Positions 19,033 to 27,252 of a stretch of 64,000 nucleotides of DNA are shown here, in pieces. Each line of letters begins with the position of its first letter. The first letter of the stretch is position 1. The stretch lies in NCBI GenBank assembly GCA_046351395.1, contig JAXLYP010000001.1:434001-498000 (forward strand), given 5' to 3'. The notes below the pieces were generated by a model. The model searched no databases and was not told the origin of the DNA. It saw only the letters and a list, made by a program, of their open reading frames with translations. A program made the position numbers and the translations under genes. Source of the DNA: CAYYKK01 sp046351395 (GTDB lineage: Bacteria; Myxococcota_A; Polyangia; Polyangiales; Polyangiaceae).

Positions 19033-20310
19033 TCACGCGTGACCCTCGACGATCGCCATGATCTCGGCGTCCGTGAGGTTCTGCGGCGAGGTCTTCGCGC
19101 GCGCGAGGATCTTGTCCACGAGCTCCTTCGAGGGCTCGATTTTCCGCGCGCGCAGCCAGTAATTCACGTTCGAGGCGCCCGACATGAACCCGATGCATAT
19201 CTCCTGACGGCGGCCGAACATTCCCGCGGGCACGCCGGAGTAGATCCGGTCGGCGAGCCACGCATCCCCTTTGCCCTCCGCCTTGATGATCGCGGCGGCG
19301 TGCACGCCCGTCGCGGTGCGGAACGCGTCTCGACCGACGAGCGGATAGTTGATCGGGATCTCCCAGCCGACGGCTTGCGCCGCCTTCTTCGAGTACTCGA
19401 GGAGGCGCGTCAGATCCTGGTCCTCGAGCAATCCGAGGAGCTTCAGGTTCAGCAGGATGAGCTCCATCTGCGCGTTGCCGACGCGCTCGCCGATCCCGAG
19501 GGCCGTGCCGTGCACTCGATCCGCGCCGAACTCGAGCGCCCAGAGCGCGTTCTCGAGCGCGAGCCCCCGATCGTTGTGCCCGTGCCAGTCGATCTGCACG
19601 TTCGCCCCCGCGCCGCGGATGATGCTCTTCGTGAACTGAATCAGGTTCCGCACGCCGTCCGGGGTCGCGTGCCCGACCGTGTCGCAGAGGCAGAGGCGCG
19701 CGGCGCCGTGATCGATCGCGACCTTGAAGAGCGTCGCGAGCACCTCCGGCCGCGAGCGCGTCGTGTCCTCCGTCACGTACGCGACCGGCAGCCCGGCCTT
19801 CACCGCCACGTCGATCGCGGCGGCCGAGCGGTCGACGATCGTCTTCAGGTTCCACTCCTCCGCGAGCTGCCGGATGGGGCTCGACCCGATGAAGGCGTAG
19901 ACCTCGACGGGGATGCCCGCGCGCTGCGAGATCTCGATCATCGGCGTGATGTCGCTCTCGACGGTGCGCCCGGCGCACGCGACCTTCACGTTCAGTTTGT
20001 TGTCCGTGATCTCGCGACACATCCGCAGCACGTCGTCGAACGCGCGCTTCGAACTACCGGGCAACCCGATGTCCGCCGCGTGGATGCCGATCGCGTTCAT
20101 CAAGTGGAGGAGCTCGAGCTTGTCCCCGATCTTCGGGTCCGAGACGCTGGGGTTCTGGAGCCCGTCCCGGAGCGTCTCGTCGAAGAACTCGACGTTCGGC
20201 GGGATGAGGCGCCCTCTCCGACCGAGCTCGTTCCAGTCGTAGATCAGCTCCTCTGACTTTCCTGATGGATCCGTGGCCGCTGCCGCGGATCGCGGGTCTT
20301 CCGTGCTCAT
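19033..20310 (-). CDS. Isopropylmalate/homocitrate synthase family enzyme
   Basis: A 425-residue HMGL-like acyltransferase of the LeuA/homocitrate/citramalate synthase group, which condense acetyl-CoA with a 2-oxo acid. Visible hallmarks: FFDETLRDG near residues 42-50 and the metal-binding HGHNDRG. The C-terminal communication region is present, but the LeuA allosteric dimer domain (about 120 residues) that gives leucine feedback is missing, so if this is 2-isopropylmalate synthase it should not be leucine-inhibited in the usual way. I chose the ATG at 20310 because GGAAGGG precedes it at good spacing; an in-frame ATG eight codons earlier lacks this. Substrate identity (2-oxoisovalerate, pyruvate or 2-oxoglutarate) cannot be settled here. 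Confidence 0.85.
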   Translation of the reverse strand: MSTEDPRSAAAATDPSGKSEELIYDWNELGRRGRLIPPNVEFFDETLRDGLQNPSVSDPKIGDKLELLHLMNAIGIHAADIGLPGSSKRAFDDVLRMCREITDNKLNVKVACAGRTVESDITPMIEISQRAGIPVEVYAFIGSSPIRQLAEEWNLKTIVDRSAAAIDVAVKAGLPVAYVTEDTTRSRPEVLATLFKVAIDHGAARLCLCDTVGHATPDGVRNLIQFTKSIIRGAGANVQIDWHGHNDRGLALENALWALEFGADRVHGTALGIGERVGNAQMELILLNLKLLGLLEDQDLTRLLEYSKKAAQAVGWEIPINYPLVGRDAFRTATGVHAAAIIKAEGKGDAWLADRIYSGVPAGMFGRRQEICIGFMSGASNVNYWLRARKIEPSKELVDKILARAKTSPQNLTDAEIMAIVEGHA

Positions 20311-20345
20311 CGAGCCCTTCCGGTGGCGCGGCAAAGCGCCGCGCC

Positions 20346-20362
20346 GACTGAGGCAATCAGTC
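20346..20362. promoter_or_regulatory. Interrupted palindrome in a divergent promoter region
   Basis: GACTGA-GGCAA-TCAGTC, a perfect six-base inverted repeat, lies 36 bases before the start of the isopropylmalate-synthase-like gene, within the 176-base gap shared with ccmF. It could be an operator or a small 5' UTR hairpin. The rest of the gap must hold both promoters, but I see no convincing -35/-10 pair. Confidence 0.3.
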
Positions 20363-20486
20363 TAGCGCCGTTCGCCGGCTGTACCCAGCAGGTGACATCG
20401 GCGCGCGACGGGTGCAAGACGTGGCTCGGGACGGCCCGAAACACTAAGATCTGCGGCTCCCTCCCCCCGCAGCGAATGGACCCCCG

Positions 20487-22754
20487 ATGTTCGAACTCCT
20501 GAAGCATCCGTTCGCGTCTCTGCCCCAGTTCGGGACCGCCGTGCTCTACGCGATTTTGGTCGCGGCGGCGTACACGTTCGCCGTCGCCGTCGCGGCCGGG
20601 GTCGGCCGACCCCGCATGCTCCAGGCCGCGCGCCTCGGAGCGTACGGGACGATCGCCCTCGTCGGGCTCGCCGTCCTCGTCCTGGCGTACGCGTTCGTGA
20701 GCCACGATTTCCGCATCGCGTACGTCGCGCGCTACTCGGAGCGCGCGATGTCGACCCCGTTCTTGATCGTCGCGCTATGGGGCGGACAGGACGGGTCCCT
20801 CCTCTGGTGGCTCTTCCTCACGTCCCTGTTCTCGGGGATCTGCGTGAAGTGGCTCGGCAGGAGGTACCTCGAGCTCCAGCCCTACGTGATCGCGACGCTG
20901 ATGGGCATCGTGATCTTCTTCGGCATCCTGATGATCTTCGCGGTGAACCCGTTCGCGACGAAGGTCGGCGGCGCCCCGCTCGACGGGGAGGGGCTGAACT
21001 ACCAGCTCCGCAACTTCTACATGATCATCCACCCGCCGAGCCTCTACACGGGGTTCACGAGCTGCGCGGTGCCCTTCGCGTTCTGCGTCGCGGCGCTGAT
21101 CACGGGCCGGCTCGACTCGGAGTGGATCGTCGCGACCCGGAAGTGGATGCTCTTCAGCTGGCTCTTCTTGAGCATCGGCAACGCGCTCGGCATGCTGTGG
21201 GCCTACGAGGAGCTCGGCTGGGGCGGCTACTGGGCTTGGGATCCCGTCGAGAACGCCGCGTGCCTGCCGTGGTTCACGGCCACGGCGTACGTGCACTCCA
21301 CGATGATCCAGGAGCGCCGCGGGATGCTGAAGATCTGGAACGTCTTCCTCATCGTGATGACGTTCTGGCTCACCATCTTCGGGACGTTCCTCACGCGGAG
21401 CGGGCTCATCTCGAGCGTGCACTCGTTCGCGCAGAGCGGCATCGGCATCTACTTCGTGTGGTTCATGGGCGTCATCGCGGCGTTCAGCATCGCCCTCATC
21501 GTCTACCGGCTGCCGCGCCTTCGCAGCGAAGGGCGCATCGAGTCGGTCTTGAGCCGCGAGCTCGCGTTCGTGCTCAACAACTGGGGCCTCCTGTCGATCT
21601 GCGTGTTCATCGCGCTCGCGACGATTTGGCCGCCCATCTCGGAGTGGCTGCTGCACCAGAAGTCCACCCTCGGGCCGACCTTCTACAACGCGTGGGTGCC
21701 GCCGATCGCGATCGTCGTCTTCGCGCTCATGGGCATCGCGCCCCTGCTCGGGTGGCGCAAGACGTCACCGGAGCTCTTCAAGAAGAGCTTCATCGCCCCC
21801 GTCGCGTCGATGATCGTCGCGGTGCTGCTGCACTACGCGCTCAGCAACTTCCTGCGCTTCCCGCCGATCGTGAGCCCGGATCCCATCTACCCCGGCTCCT
21901 TCGGCAAGGCGCTTGCGTGGGTCGGCGGGAACCTCCCCGTCATCACGGTCGCGCTCGCGGGGTTCAACCTCGCCGTGGTCGTGCAGGAGTTCGTGCGCGG
22001 CGTGAAGGCGCGGCGCCGGGCCGCAGAGCTGCGCAACGCGGTCGAGTCGATCCCGCGCGCGTTCTTGGAGCTCGTCGCGAAGTCCCGCCGCCGCTACGGC
22101 GGGTACATCGTCCACGTGGGGATCGTCCTCATGTTCATCGGCTTCACGGGCCGCGCGTGGGGCACCGACAAAGAGGCGACGCTCGAGCTCGGCGAGACGG
22201 TGCAGGTGGAGGACTACACGGTCCTCTACGTGGGCCCGCGCATGGTGCCCGACCCCGAGAAGAACGCGATCTACGCCGACCTCGACGTCTACAAGGGCAA
22301 GTCGTGCAAGGACAGCGTCAACGCGGCCGGCTGCTCCAAGCTCGGCCGCGTGAGCCCCGCCAAGTTCGTCTACAAGGGTATGGGTGGCTCCGTATCGACG
22401 GAGATCGCGCGCCACGTGACCCTCCGCGACGACCTCTACGTGACGCTCGGCATGCGCGTGAACCCCGAGACGAAGACCGCGAGCCTCCAGTTCCACGTGA
22501 ACCCGCTCGTCACGTACATCTGGATCGGCGTCGGCATCCTCATCTTCGGCGCCCTCATCTCGCTGTGGCCGGACGTGCAGGAGGATGACTCCCCGGTGTT
22601 CGGGTACATCCGGCTCGCGGCGAGCATCGCGACGTCCGTGATGTTCGCGGTCCTCTTCGCCGCAGCGCCGTCCCACGCGTTCGCGGGAAGCGAACGGCAA
22701 CAGGGCCCCCCTGCGGCGCACGACGCGACGCTGGGATCGGTGGAGGCACGTTGA
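20487..22754 (+). CDS. ccmF: Cytochrome c-type biogenesis protein CcmF
   Basis: A 755-residue polytopic membrane protein with about 14-15 predicted helices. It carries the haem-handling WWD motif (WGGYWAWDPVENA at about residues 251-263) and the HPPSLYTG loop typical of CcmF/NrfE. CcmF is the haem lyase component that attaches haem to apocytochrome c at the outer face of the membrane. It is about 100 residues longer than the E. coli protein, mainly through a periplasmic C-terminal domain of about 150 residues before the last two helices. It leads a tightly overlapping gene run, and its stop overlaps the TTG start of ccmH (TTGA). No ccmC or ccmE is in the window. Confidence 0.95.
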   Translation: MFELLKHPFASLPQFGTAVLYAILVAAAYTFAVAVAAGVGRPRMLQAARLGAYGTIALVGLAVLVLAYAFVSHDFRIAYVARYSERAMSTPFLIVALWGGQDGSLLWWLFLTSLFSGICVKWLGRRYLELQPYVIATLMGIVIFFGILMIFAVNPFATKVGGAPLDGEGLNYQLRNFYMIIHPPSLYTGFTSCAVPFAFCVAALITGRLDSEWIVATRKWMLFSWLFLSIGNALGMLWAYEELGWGGYWAWDPVENAACLPWFTATAYVHSTMIQERRGMLKIWNVFLIVMTFWLTIFGTFLTRSGLISSVHSFAQSGIGIYFVWFMGVIAAFSIALIVYRLPRLRSEGRIESVLSRELAFVLNNWGLLSICVFIALATIWPPISEWLLHQKSTLGPTFYNAWVPPIAIVVFALMGIAPLLGWRKTSPELFKKSFIAPVASMIVAVLLHYALSNFLRFPPIVSPDPIYPGSFGKALAWVGGNLPVITVALAGFNLAVVVQEFVRGVKARRRAAELRNAVESIPRAFLELVAKSRRRYGGYIVHVGIVLMFIGFTGRAWGTDKEATLELGETVQVEDYTVLYVGPRMVPDPEKNAIYADLDVYKGKSCKDSVNAAGCSKLGRVSPAKFVYKGMGGSVSTEIARHVTLRDDLYVTLGMRVNPETKTASLQFHVNPLVTYIWIGVGILIFGALISLWPDVQEDDSPVFGYIRLAASIATSVMFAVLFAAAPSHAFAGSERQQGPPAAHDATLGSVEAR

Positions 22755-23326
22755 ACCGTCTCGGAAAGCTCCTCTTCAGTTCGCTCCTCGCGAAGCGGGC
22801 GCGCGGGCTCGTGCGGATCGTGGTCCTCGCGATCGGCATCTTCGCGGCGATGCCTCTCTTCCAAATCGGGGAGGCTTCGGGCCAGCTCCAGGGTGACATG
22901 GAGGGCTGGCACCCCGTCGGGATCGAGAACGAGGATCAGCGCAAGCTCTTCTGGAGCCTGATCTGCATGTGCGGTTGCCCGCGCGAGACGCTCGGCACCT
23001 GCAACTGCAACACCGCGCACGCGATGAGGCAGGAGCTCAAGGCGGACCTCGCGCAGGGTAAGAGCCTCGCGGACATCCAAGCCGCGTACGCCAAGCGCTA
23101 CGGGCCCCAGGCGCTCGCCGTTCCGCCGAACACGGGCGCGAACTGGCTGCTCTGGGCGCTCCCCCTCACCGCGATCGCGCTCGGCGCGGCGGGCGTCGTG
23201 TTCCTGTTCACGCGTTGGAAGCGGCAAAACGCCAACGAGCCGACGCAGGAGGTCGCGTCCGAGGGCGTCACGGACGCGTACGACGACAAGCTCGATCGGG
23301 AGCTCGAGGAGCTCGATCGACGATGA
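22751..23326 (+). CDS. ccmH: CcmH-type thioredoxin-like cytochrome biogenesis protein
   Basis: A 191-residue membrane protein with helices at about 22-38 and 135-155 flanking an external domain. It has the CcmH signature region 'LFWSLICMCGCPRETLG', giving Cys72, 74, 76, 84 and 86 in place of the simple LRCxxC; this cysteine-rich variant occurs in CcmH proteins outside the gamma-proteobacteria. CcmH reduces the apocytochrome CxxCH motif before haem attachment. Translation begins at a TTG that overlaps the ccmF stop, with a GGAGG-containing stretch (TGGAGGCACG) just ahead. The stop overlaps the next start by ATGA. Confidence 0.9.
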   Translation: MNRLGKLLFSSLLAKRARGLVRIVVLAIGIFAAMPLFQIGEASGQLQGDMEGWHPVGIENEDQRKLFWSLICMCGCPRETLGTCNCNTAHAMRQELKADLAQGKSLADIQAAYAKRYGPQALAVPPNTGANWLLWALPLTAIALGAAGVVFLFTRWKRQNANEPTQEVASEGVTDAYDDKLDRELEELDRR

Positions 23327-24237
23327 GCGTGAAGCCCAGCAAGGCGCGTAGAAACAAGACGGGCGCGCCAAAGACGGCCCCATCGCCGAAGGCGGCAACC
23401 GCCGCGCGCCCCGCCCCGTCCGCCAGCGCGACGCCCACCGAATCGAGCCCCGCGTCGACGCTCGGCGTTCCGCAGCAGCGCGGGGTGGATGGATCCACGG
23501 TGACGCGCATCTGGCTCGGCGCGGCTGCGATCACGATCCTGCTGACGATCCTCCTCGGCACGCTCTACGGACCTGCGACCGGGGTCCTCGTCCTCGTGAC
23601 GGCCGTGTTCTGCGCCGTCATCGCGCTCTTCTGGTCGAGCCTGCGGACCCTCCTCGGCGAGACCGTTCTGCAGAGCGCGGACGCGTTCGCGATCGGCGCG
23701 CCGGGCGGCGAGGACGAGCAGAAGCGCGCCGTGCTCCGAGCTCTGAAGGATCTCGAGTTCGAGCGGAGCGTCGGGAAGATCAGCGAGGCGGACTACCGCG
23801 CGCTCGTGGTGAAGCTCCGCGCGCGCGCGAAGGATCTCCTCCGCCAGTTGGACGCGGCGAGCGCGGAGAACCGCGCGCGGGCCGAGGCGCTCCTCGAGGA
23901 GCGGCTCCGCCAGGCCAAGGTGTCTGGAAGCAAAGCAGAGGACGAGGCTGCGGCCAAAGCCGATGCGGACGAGGACGAGGAGCTCGAGCCCAGCGCGAAG
24001 ACCGCGTCGAAGGCCAAGCCCCCGACGCGCGACGACGAAGACGAGGGCGCCGAGGACGACGACGACATCGATGAAGCGTCCGGCGACGACGACAAGGACG
24101 CCGCCAAGCCAGCCGCACACGCCGAAAAGGACGGAGACGCAGGCTCCGACAAAGAGGCGGACGCAGGCACCGACGACGAGGACGACGAGGACGACGACGC
24201 CAAGGAGTCGGCACAGGCGCGGGGGAAGACCGCGTGA
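23323..24237 (+). CDS. Two-helix membrane protein with CcmI-like motif and acidic tail
   Basis: A 304-residue protein of the ccm gene run. A Lys/Ala/Pro-rich N-terminus of about 60 residues is followed by two adjacent transmembrane helices (about 64-105) and a helical cytoplasmic region containing 'ALKDLEFERSVGKISEADY', the helical hairpin commonly seen in small proteins of cytochrome c maturation operons. The last 90 residues are extremely acidic (runs of Asp/Glu with Ala/Lys). The start is the ATG at 23323, overlapping the ccmH stop (ATGA). It may hold apocytochrome or other Ccm subunits; this is inference from position and motif. Confidence 0.78.
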   Translation: MSVKPSKARRNKTGAPKTAPSPKAATAARPAPSASATPTESSPASTLGVPQQRGVDGSTVTRIWLGAAAITILLTILLGTLYGPATGVLVLVTAVFCAVIALFWSSLRTLLGETVLQSADAFAIGAPGGEDEQKRAVLRALKDLEFERSVGKISEADYRALVVKLRARAKDLLRQLDAASAENRARAEALLEERLRQAKVSGSKAEDEAAAKADADEDEELEPSAKTASKAKPPTRDDEDEGAEDDDDIDEASGDDDKDAAKPAAHAEKDGDAGSDKEADAGTDDEDDEDDDAKESAQARGKTA

Positions 24238-25688
24238 GCAAGCGCTCCTTCGCGTACGTCCTGTGTGCGGTGCTCGTGGTCCTCGGGGTGACGTGGGTGG
24301 CGGTCGCTCAGCCGGCCCCGCCGACGGTCACCGCCAAGCCGACCTCGGCGCCGAACAAGCCTACGGCCTCGAGCTCCGCGGCCCCTTCCTCGATTGTCTC
24401 CGCGGTCGTCTCCGCGTCGGCCAGCGCAGCGCCGAGCGCGCTCGCCTCCGCGAGCGCGTCGAGCGCGCCCGCGGCCGAGCCTCCGATGATGGATCCGCAT
24501 GGGGGTAACCCCCACAGCGGAAATCCGCACGCTCAGCGGCCTCCGCAGAACTCCGGGTTCGAGCCGCCGCAAGACCAGAGCGCCGAAGATCCGACCCTCC
24601 CTCCGGGGACGCTCATCCTGACGGTCGTGGACAAGGACGGGTTCCCTGTCGAGGGGCTCCCTATCACCCTCCGCCACGATCACGCCTCCGTCGCGAAGGG
24701 GGACACGCACGAGACGTTCGAGCGCACGAGCGACGAGAACGGCGAGACCCGGTTCGACGATTTGCCATACGGCAACGCGGAGACGTTCTGGTTTCGCGCG
24801 AAGGTGGGCGAGGCCGTGTTCGCGCTGCGGCCCATCCAACTCGGCCAGAAGGTGGGCGGTCGTGGGGTGCTGCACGTGTACGACGCGACCGAGGACCGCA
24901 GCGCGCTCGAGATCGCGCTCCAATCGCTCGTGCGCACCTCGCTCCGCGAGGACGTGATCGTGGTCGAGCAGGAGTATCGAATCGACAACGACGATCCGGT
25001 CGCGTGGATCGCCGACATCGAGGTCCCTCTCCCGCCGGGATGGAAGGCGTTCAGCACGCCGTCCGACAGCGCGAGCGCCCCCATCCGTGTCTACCAGAGC
25101 GAGAACGGCGTCGTGCTGCGCGGGACCGTGCCGCCCGGAACCTCGGGCGTCGCGTTCGGCTACCAAATCCCGCTCGAGGGGGACGAGACGCAGTCCTTCG
25201 AGATCGAGCCCTTCGCGCCCACCTTGGCCGTTCAGCTCGTCGCCGAGGCATCCAAGAAGATGACGCTCGTCGCAGAAGGGTTCTCGCCCGCGACGTTCAA
25301 CAAGACGTCGGGCGTGACCGTGCTGGTCAGTCAACGGGTCGTGCGTGAGCCGGGCGGCGTACCTCGGTTCAAGGTCACCCTCGGCGGCCTGCCGACGCGC
25401 GGTGCGGGCAGCTACATCGCGGTCGCGCTCGCGCTGGTCGCGATCCTCATCACGGTCGCATACCGCTGGTCCCGCAAGGGCCGGACGGATCTCGAGCCCG
25501 ACACGCTGCACGATCTGCGCGAGGCGCGAGACACCCTCCTCGAGGAGATCGCTGCGCTCGAAATCGCCCACAAGAAGGGGGTCGTGGGCCCCAAGACGTA
25601 CGAGCGCTCGCGAGGGCTCCTCCTCGACGCGCTCGCGCGCATCGTCTCCCGGATCGAGGCCTCGGAGACAGCCGCCCCCGCGAGGTGA
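24234..25688 (+). CDS. Exported membrane-anchored protein with carboxypeptidase-regulatory-like domain
   Basis: A 484-residue protein that starts at a GTG overlapping the previous stop (GTGA). It has a signal peptide, a Ser/Ala/Pro linker with a short His/Asn/Pro-rich stretch at about 85-105, and a beta-sandwich domain at about 122-200 ('LTVVDKDGFPVEGLPITL' is the typical first strand pair). A second beta-rich domain follows, then a transmembrane helix at about 391-410 and a cytoplasmic helical hairpin near the C-terminus ('GVVGPKTYERSRGLLLDALARI') like that of the preceding protein. Its place in the ccmF-ccmH run suggests an envelope role linked to cytochrome assembly; function unknown. Confidence 0.75.
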   Translation: MSKRSFAYVLCAVLVVLGVTWVAVAQPAPPTVTAKPTSAPNKPTASSSAAPSSIVSAVVSASASAAPSALASASASSAPAAEPPMMDPHGGNPHSGNPHAQRPPQNSGFEPPQDQSAEDPTLPPGTLILTVVDKDGFPVEGLPITLRHDHASVAKGDTHETFERTSDENGETRFDDLPYGNAETFWFRAKVGEAVFALRPIQLGQKVGGRGVLHVYDATEDRSALEIALQSLVRTSLREDVIVVEQEYRIDNDDPVAWIADIEVPLPPGWKAFSTPSDSASAPIRVYQSENGVVLRGTVPPGTSGVAFGYQIPLEGDETQSFEIEPFAPTLAVQLVAEASKKMTLVAEGFSPATFNKTSGVTVLVSQRVVREPGGVPRFKVTLGGLPTRGAGSYIAVALALVAILITVAYRWSRKGRTDLEPDTLHDLREARDTLLEEIAALEIAHKKGVVGPKTYERSRGLLLDALARIVSRIEASETAAPAR

Positions 25689-25690
25689 CC

Positions 25691-26461
25691 ATGCAACGGT
25701 TCGTTCGAGTGCAGCACGGGGAGCGCGTCGCGTTCGCGCGCGAGCAGGGCGACAAACTCCTCCTCCTGTCGGCCGCGCCGTGGCTCGGAGGCACGGACAC
25801 GGGCGAGTCGATCCCGATCGCTTCCGCGGTGCTCCTCGCCCCGGTGGCGCCGGGCAAGATTCTCTGCGTCGGTCGGAACTACCGTGCGCACGCGGCGGAG
25901 CTCGGAAACGAGGTCCCTAAAGAGCCGATGCTCTTCTACAAACCGCCGAGCTCCGTCATCCCGTCCGGTGGGACGATCGAGCTGCCGTCGACCACCGTGT
26001 CGGAGCGGGTCGACGAGGAGGCGGAGCTCGGCATCGTCATCGGCGCGCGGCTGCGGCGCGCGAGCCTCGAGGACGCGGCGGCGGGGATCTTCGGCTGCAC
26101 GATCGTGTGCGACGTGACCTGCCGCGACCTGCAGAAGAAGGACAATCAATGGTGGCGCGCGAAGGGCATGGACACGTTCTGCCCAGTCGGTCCCGCCGTC
26201 GTCACCGGCCTCGACGCGTCCACGCTGGAGGTCATCGGGGCGATCAACGGCGAGACGCGCCAGCGCGGGAAGACGTCGGACATGGTCTTCCCGGTCGCCG
26301 AGGTCGTCCGCTATGTCAGCCAGTTCGTGACCCTCGAGCCGGGTGATCTCATCTCGACGGGCACGCCCGAGGGGGTCGCCACGTTGAACCCCGGGGATCG
26401 CGTCGAGGTGACGATCGAACCGATCGGCACGCTCGTGGCGCATGTCGCGCGTCCGGCGTAA
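25691..26461 (+). CDS. Fumarylacetoacetate hydrolase family protein
   Basis: A 256-residue FAH-superfamily enzyme. Motifs include the KPPSSVIPSG segment, the metal-binding acidic set around DEEAELGIVIG, a later Asp in VCDVTCRDLQ, and the ISTGTPEGV strand, matching the small FAH-type C-C hydrolases, isomerases and oxaloacetate decarboxylases. The substrate is not predictable. I prefer the ATG at 25691, with GAGG five bases before it; an in-frame GTG two codons earlier (25685) overlaps the previous stop and is an alternative. Its end overlaps the next gene by 20 bases. Confidence 0.88.
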   Translation: MQRFVRVQHGERVAFAREQGDKLLLLSAAPWLGGTDTGESIPIASAVLLAPVAPGKILCVGRNYRAHAAELGNEVPKEPMLFYKPPSSVIPSGGTIELPSTTVSERVDEEAELGIVIGARLRRASLEDAAAGIFGCTIVCDVTCRDLQKKDNQWWRAKGMDTFCPVGPAVVTGLDASTLEVIGAINGETRQRGKTSDMVFPVAEVVRYVSQFVTLEPGDLISTGTPEGVATLNPGDRVEVTIEPIGTLVAHVARPA

Positions 26462-27206
26462 GTCGGACCTCGCAGCGATCGGCGTCGTCGGGATCGCGCT
26501 CGCGCTCCTCGTGTGGGCGTTCGTCCGCGCCCGAAGCGAGCGCCCCTCGCTCGACGCACGCGCCGCTCCGCTCGAGCGCGACGGGATCGCTCGGATCGAG
26601 GCGGGCCCCTACGCGGCGGATCCCCGCGATTGGGATGTCCCGAATGCGCCCCACGTCGTTGTGGTCCTCGACGCGTTCCTGATCGACGCGCGTGAAGTGA
26701 CCGAGGGCGCCTATGAGGCGTGTGTGCGCCGCGGCGCGTGCACCGGCGTGGAGCTCCGAGGCTCCCCATCGCTCCCAGTGACTCGCGTCAGCGCTCGCGA
26801 GGCGCGCGCGTTCTGCGTGGATCGCGGCGGAGCGCTCCCGAGCGCGCTGCAGTTCGCTCGCGCCGCGGGCGGTCCGAACGGAGCCCGCTTTCCTTGGGGG
26901 GACATCGGGCCCGTGTGCGCGTCCGCAGCGTGGGGTCGCGCGGAGGGCCCCTGCGCGTTCGGTGAGACCGTCCCCGATCCTGTCGGATCACACCCCTCGG
27001 GATCGACCTCCGAGGGGATCGACGATCTCGCGGGCAACGTCGCCGAGTGGATCGAGGGCGGGGACGGACGCGTGGAAATCCGTGGGGGATCGTTCCGCGA
27101 TTCCGCCCCCACGCCGCTCAAGACCTGGGCAGCTCGCACCGCGTCGGATGACCAGCGCTTCGACGACGTGGGCTTTCGTTGCGCCTACCCTGCCCCGCCT
27201 CGCTGA
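26442..27206 (+). CDS. Membrane-anchored FGE/SUMF1-like domain protein
   Basis: A 254-residue protein with a basic N-terminus, one transmembrane helix at about 11-29 and an outward-facing formylglycine-generating-enzyme-type domain. Family marks: 'REVTEGAYEACV', 'RFPWGD', 'DLAGNVAEWIEG', 'EIRGGSF' and a terminal GFRCA. In true formylglycine-generating enzymes two cysteines shortly after the RGGS motif do the chemistry; here that stretch has none, so it is probably a binding or structural member rather than a sulfatase activator. It overlaps the FAH gene by 20 bases and precedes cinA by 46. Confidence 0.85.
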   Translation: MSRVRRKSDLAAIGVVGIALALLVWAFVRARSERPSLDARAAPLERDGIARIEAGPYAADPRDWDVPNAPHVVVVLDAFLIDAREVTEGAYEACVRRGACTGVELRGSPSLPVTRVSAREARAFCVDRGGALPSALQFARAAGGPNGARFPWGDIGPVCASAAWGRAEGPCAFGETVPDPVGSHPSGSTSEGIDDLAGNVAEWIEGGDGRVEIRGGSFRDSAPTPLKTWAARTASDDQRFDDVGFRCAYPAPPR

Positions 27207-27252
27207 CCGAGCCTGCTGCCGGCGCGCGAGGTTCATGTACGCTCGGTCATCC

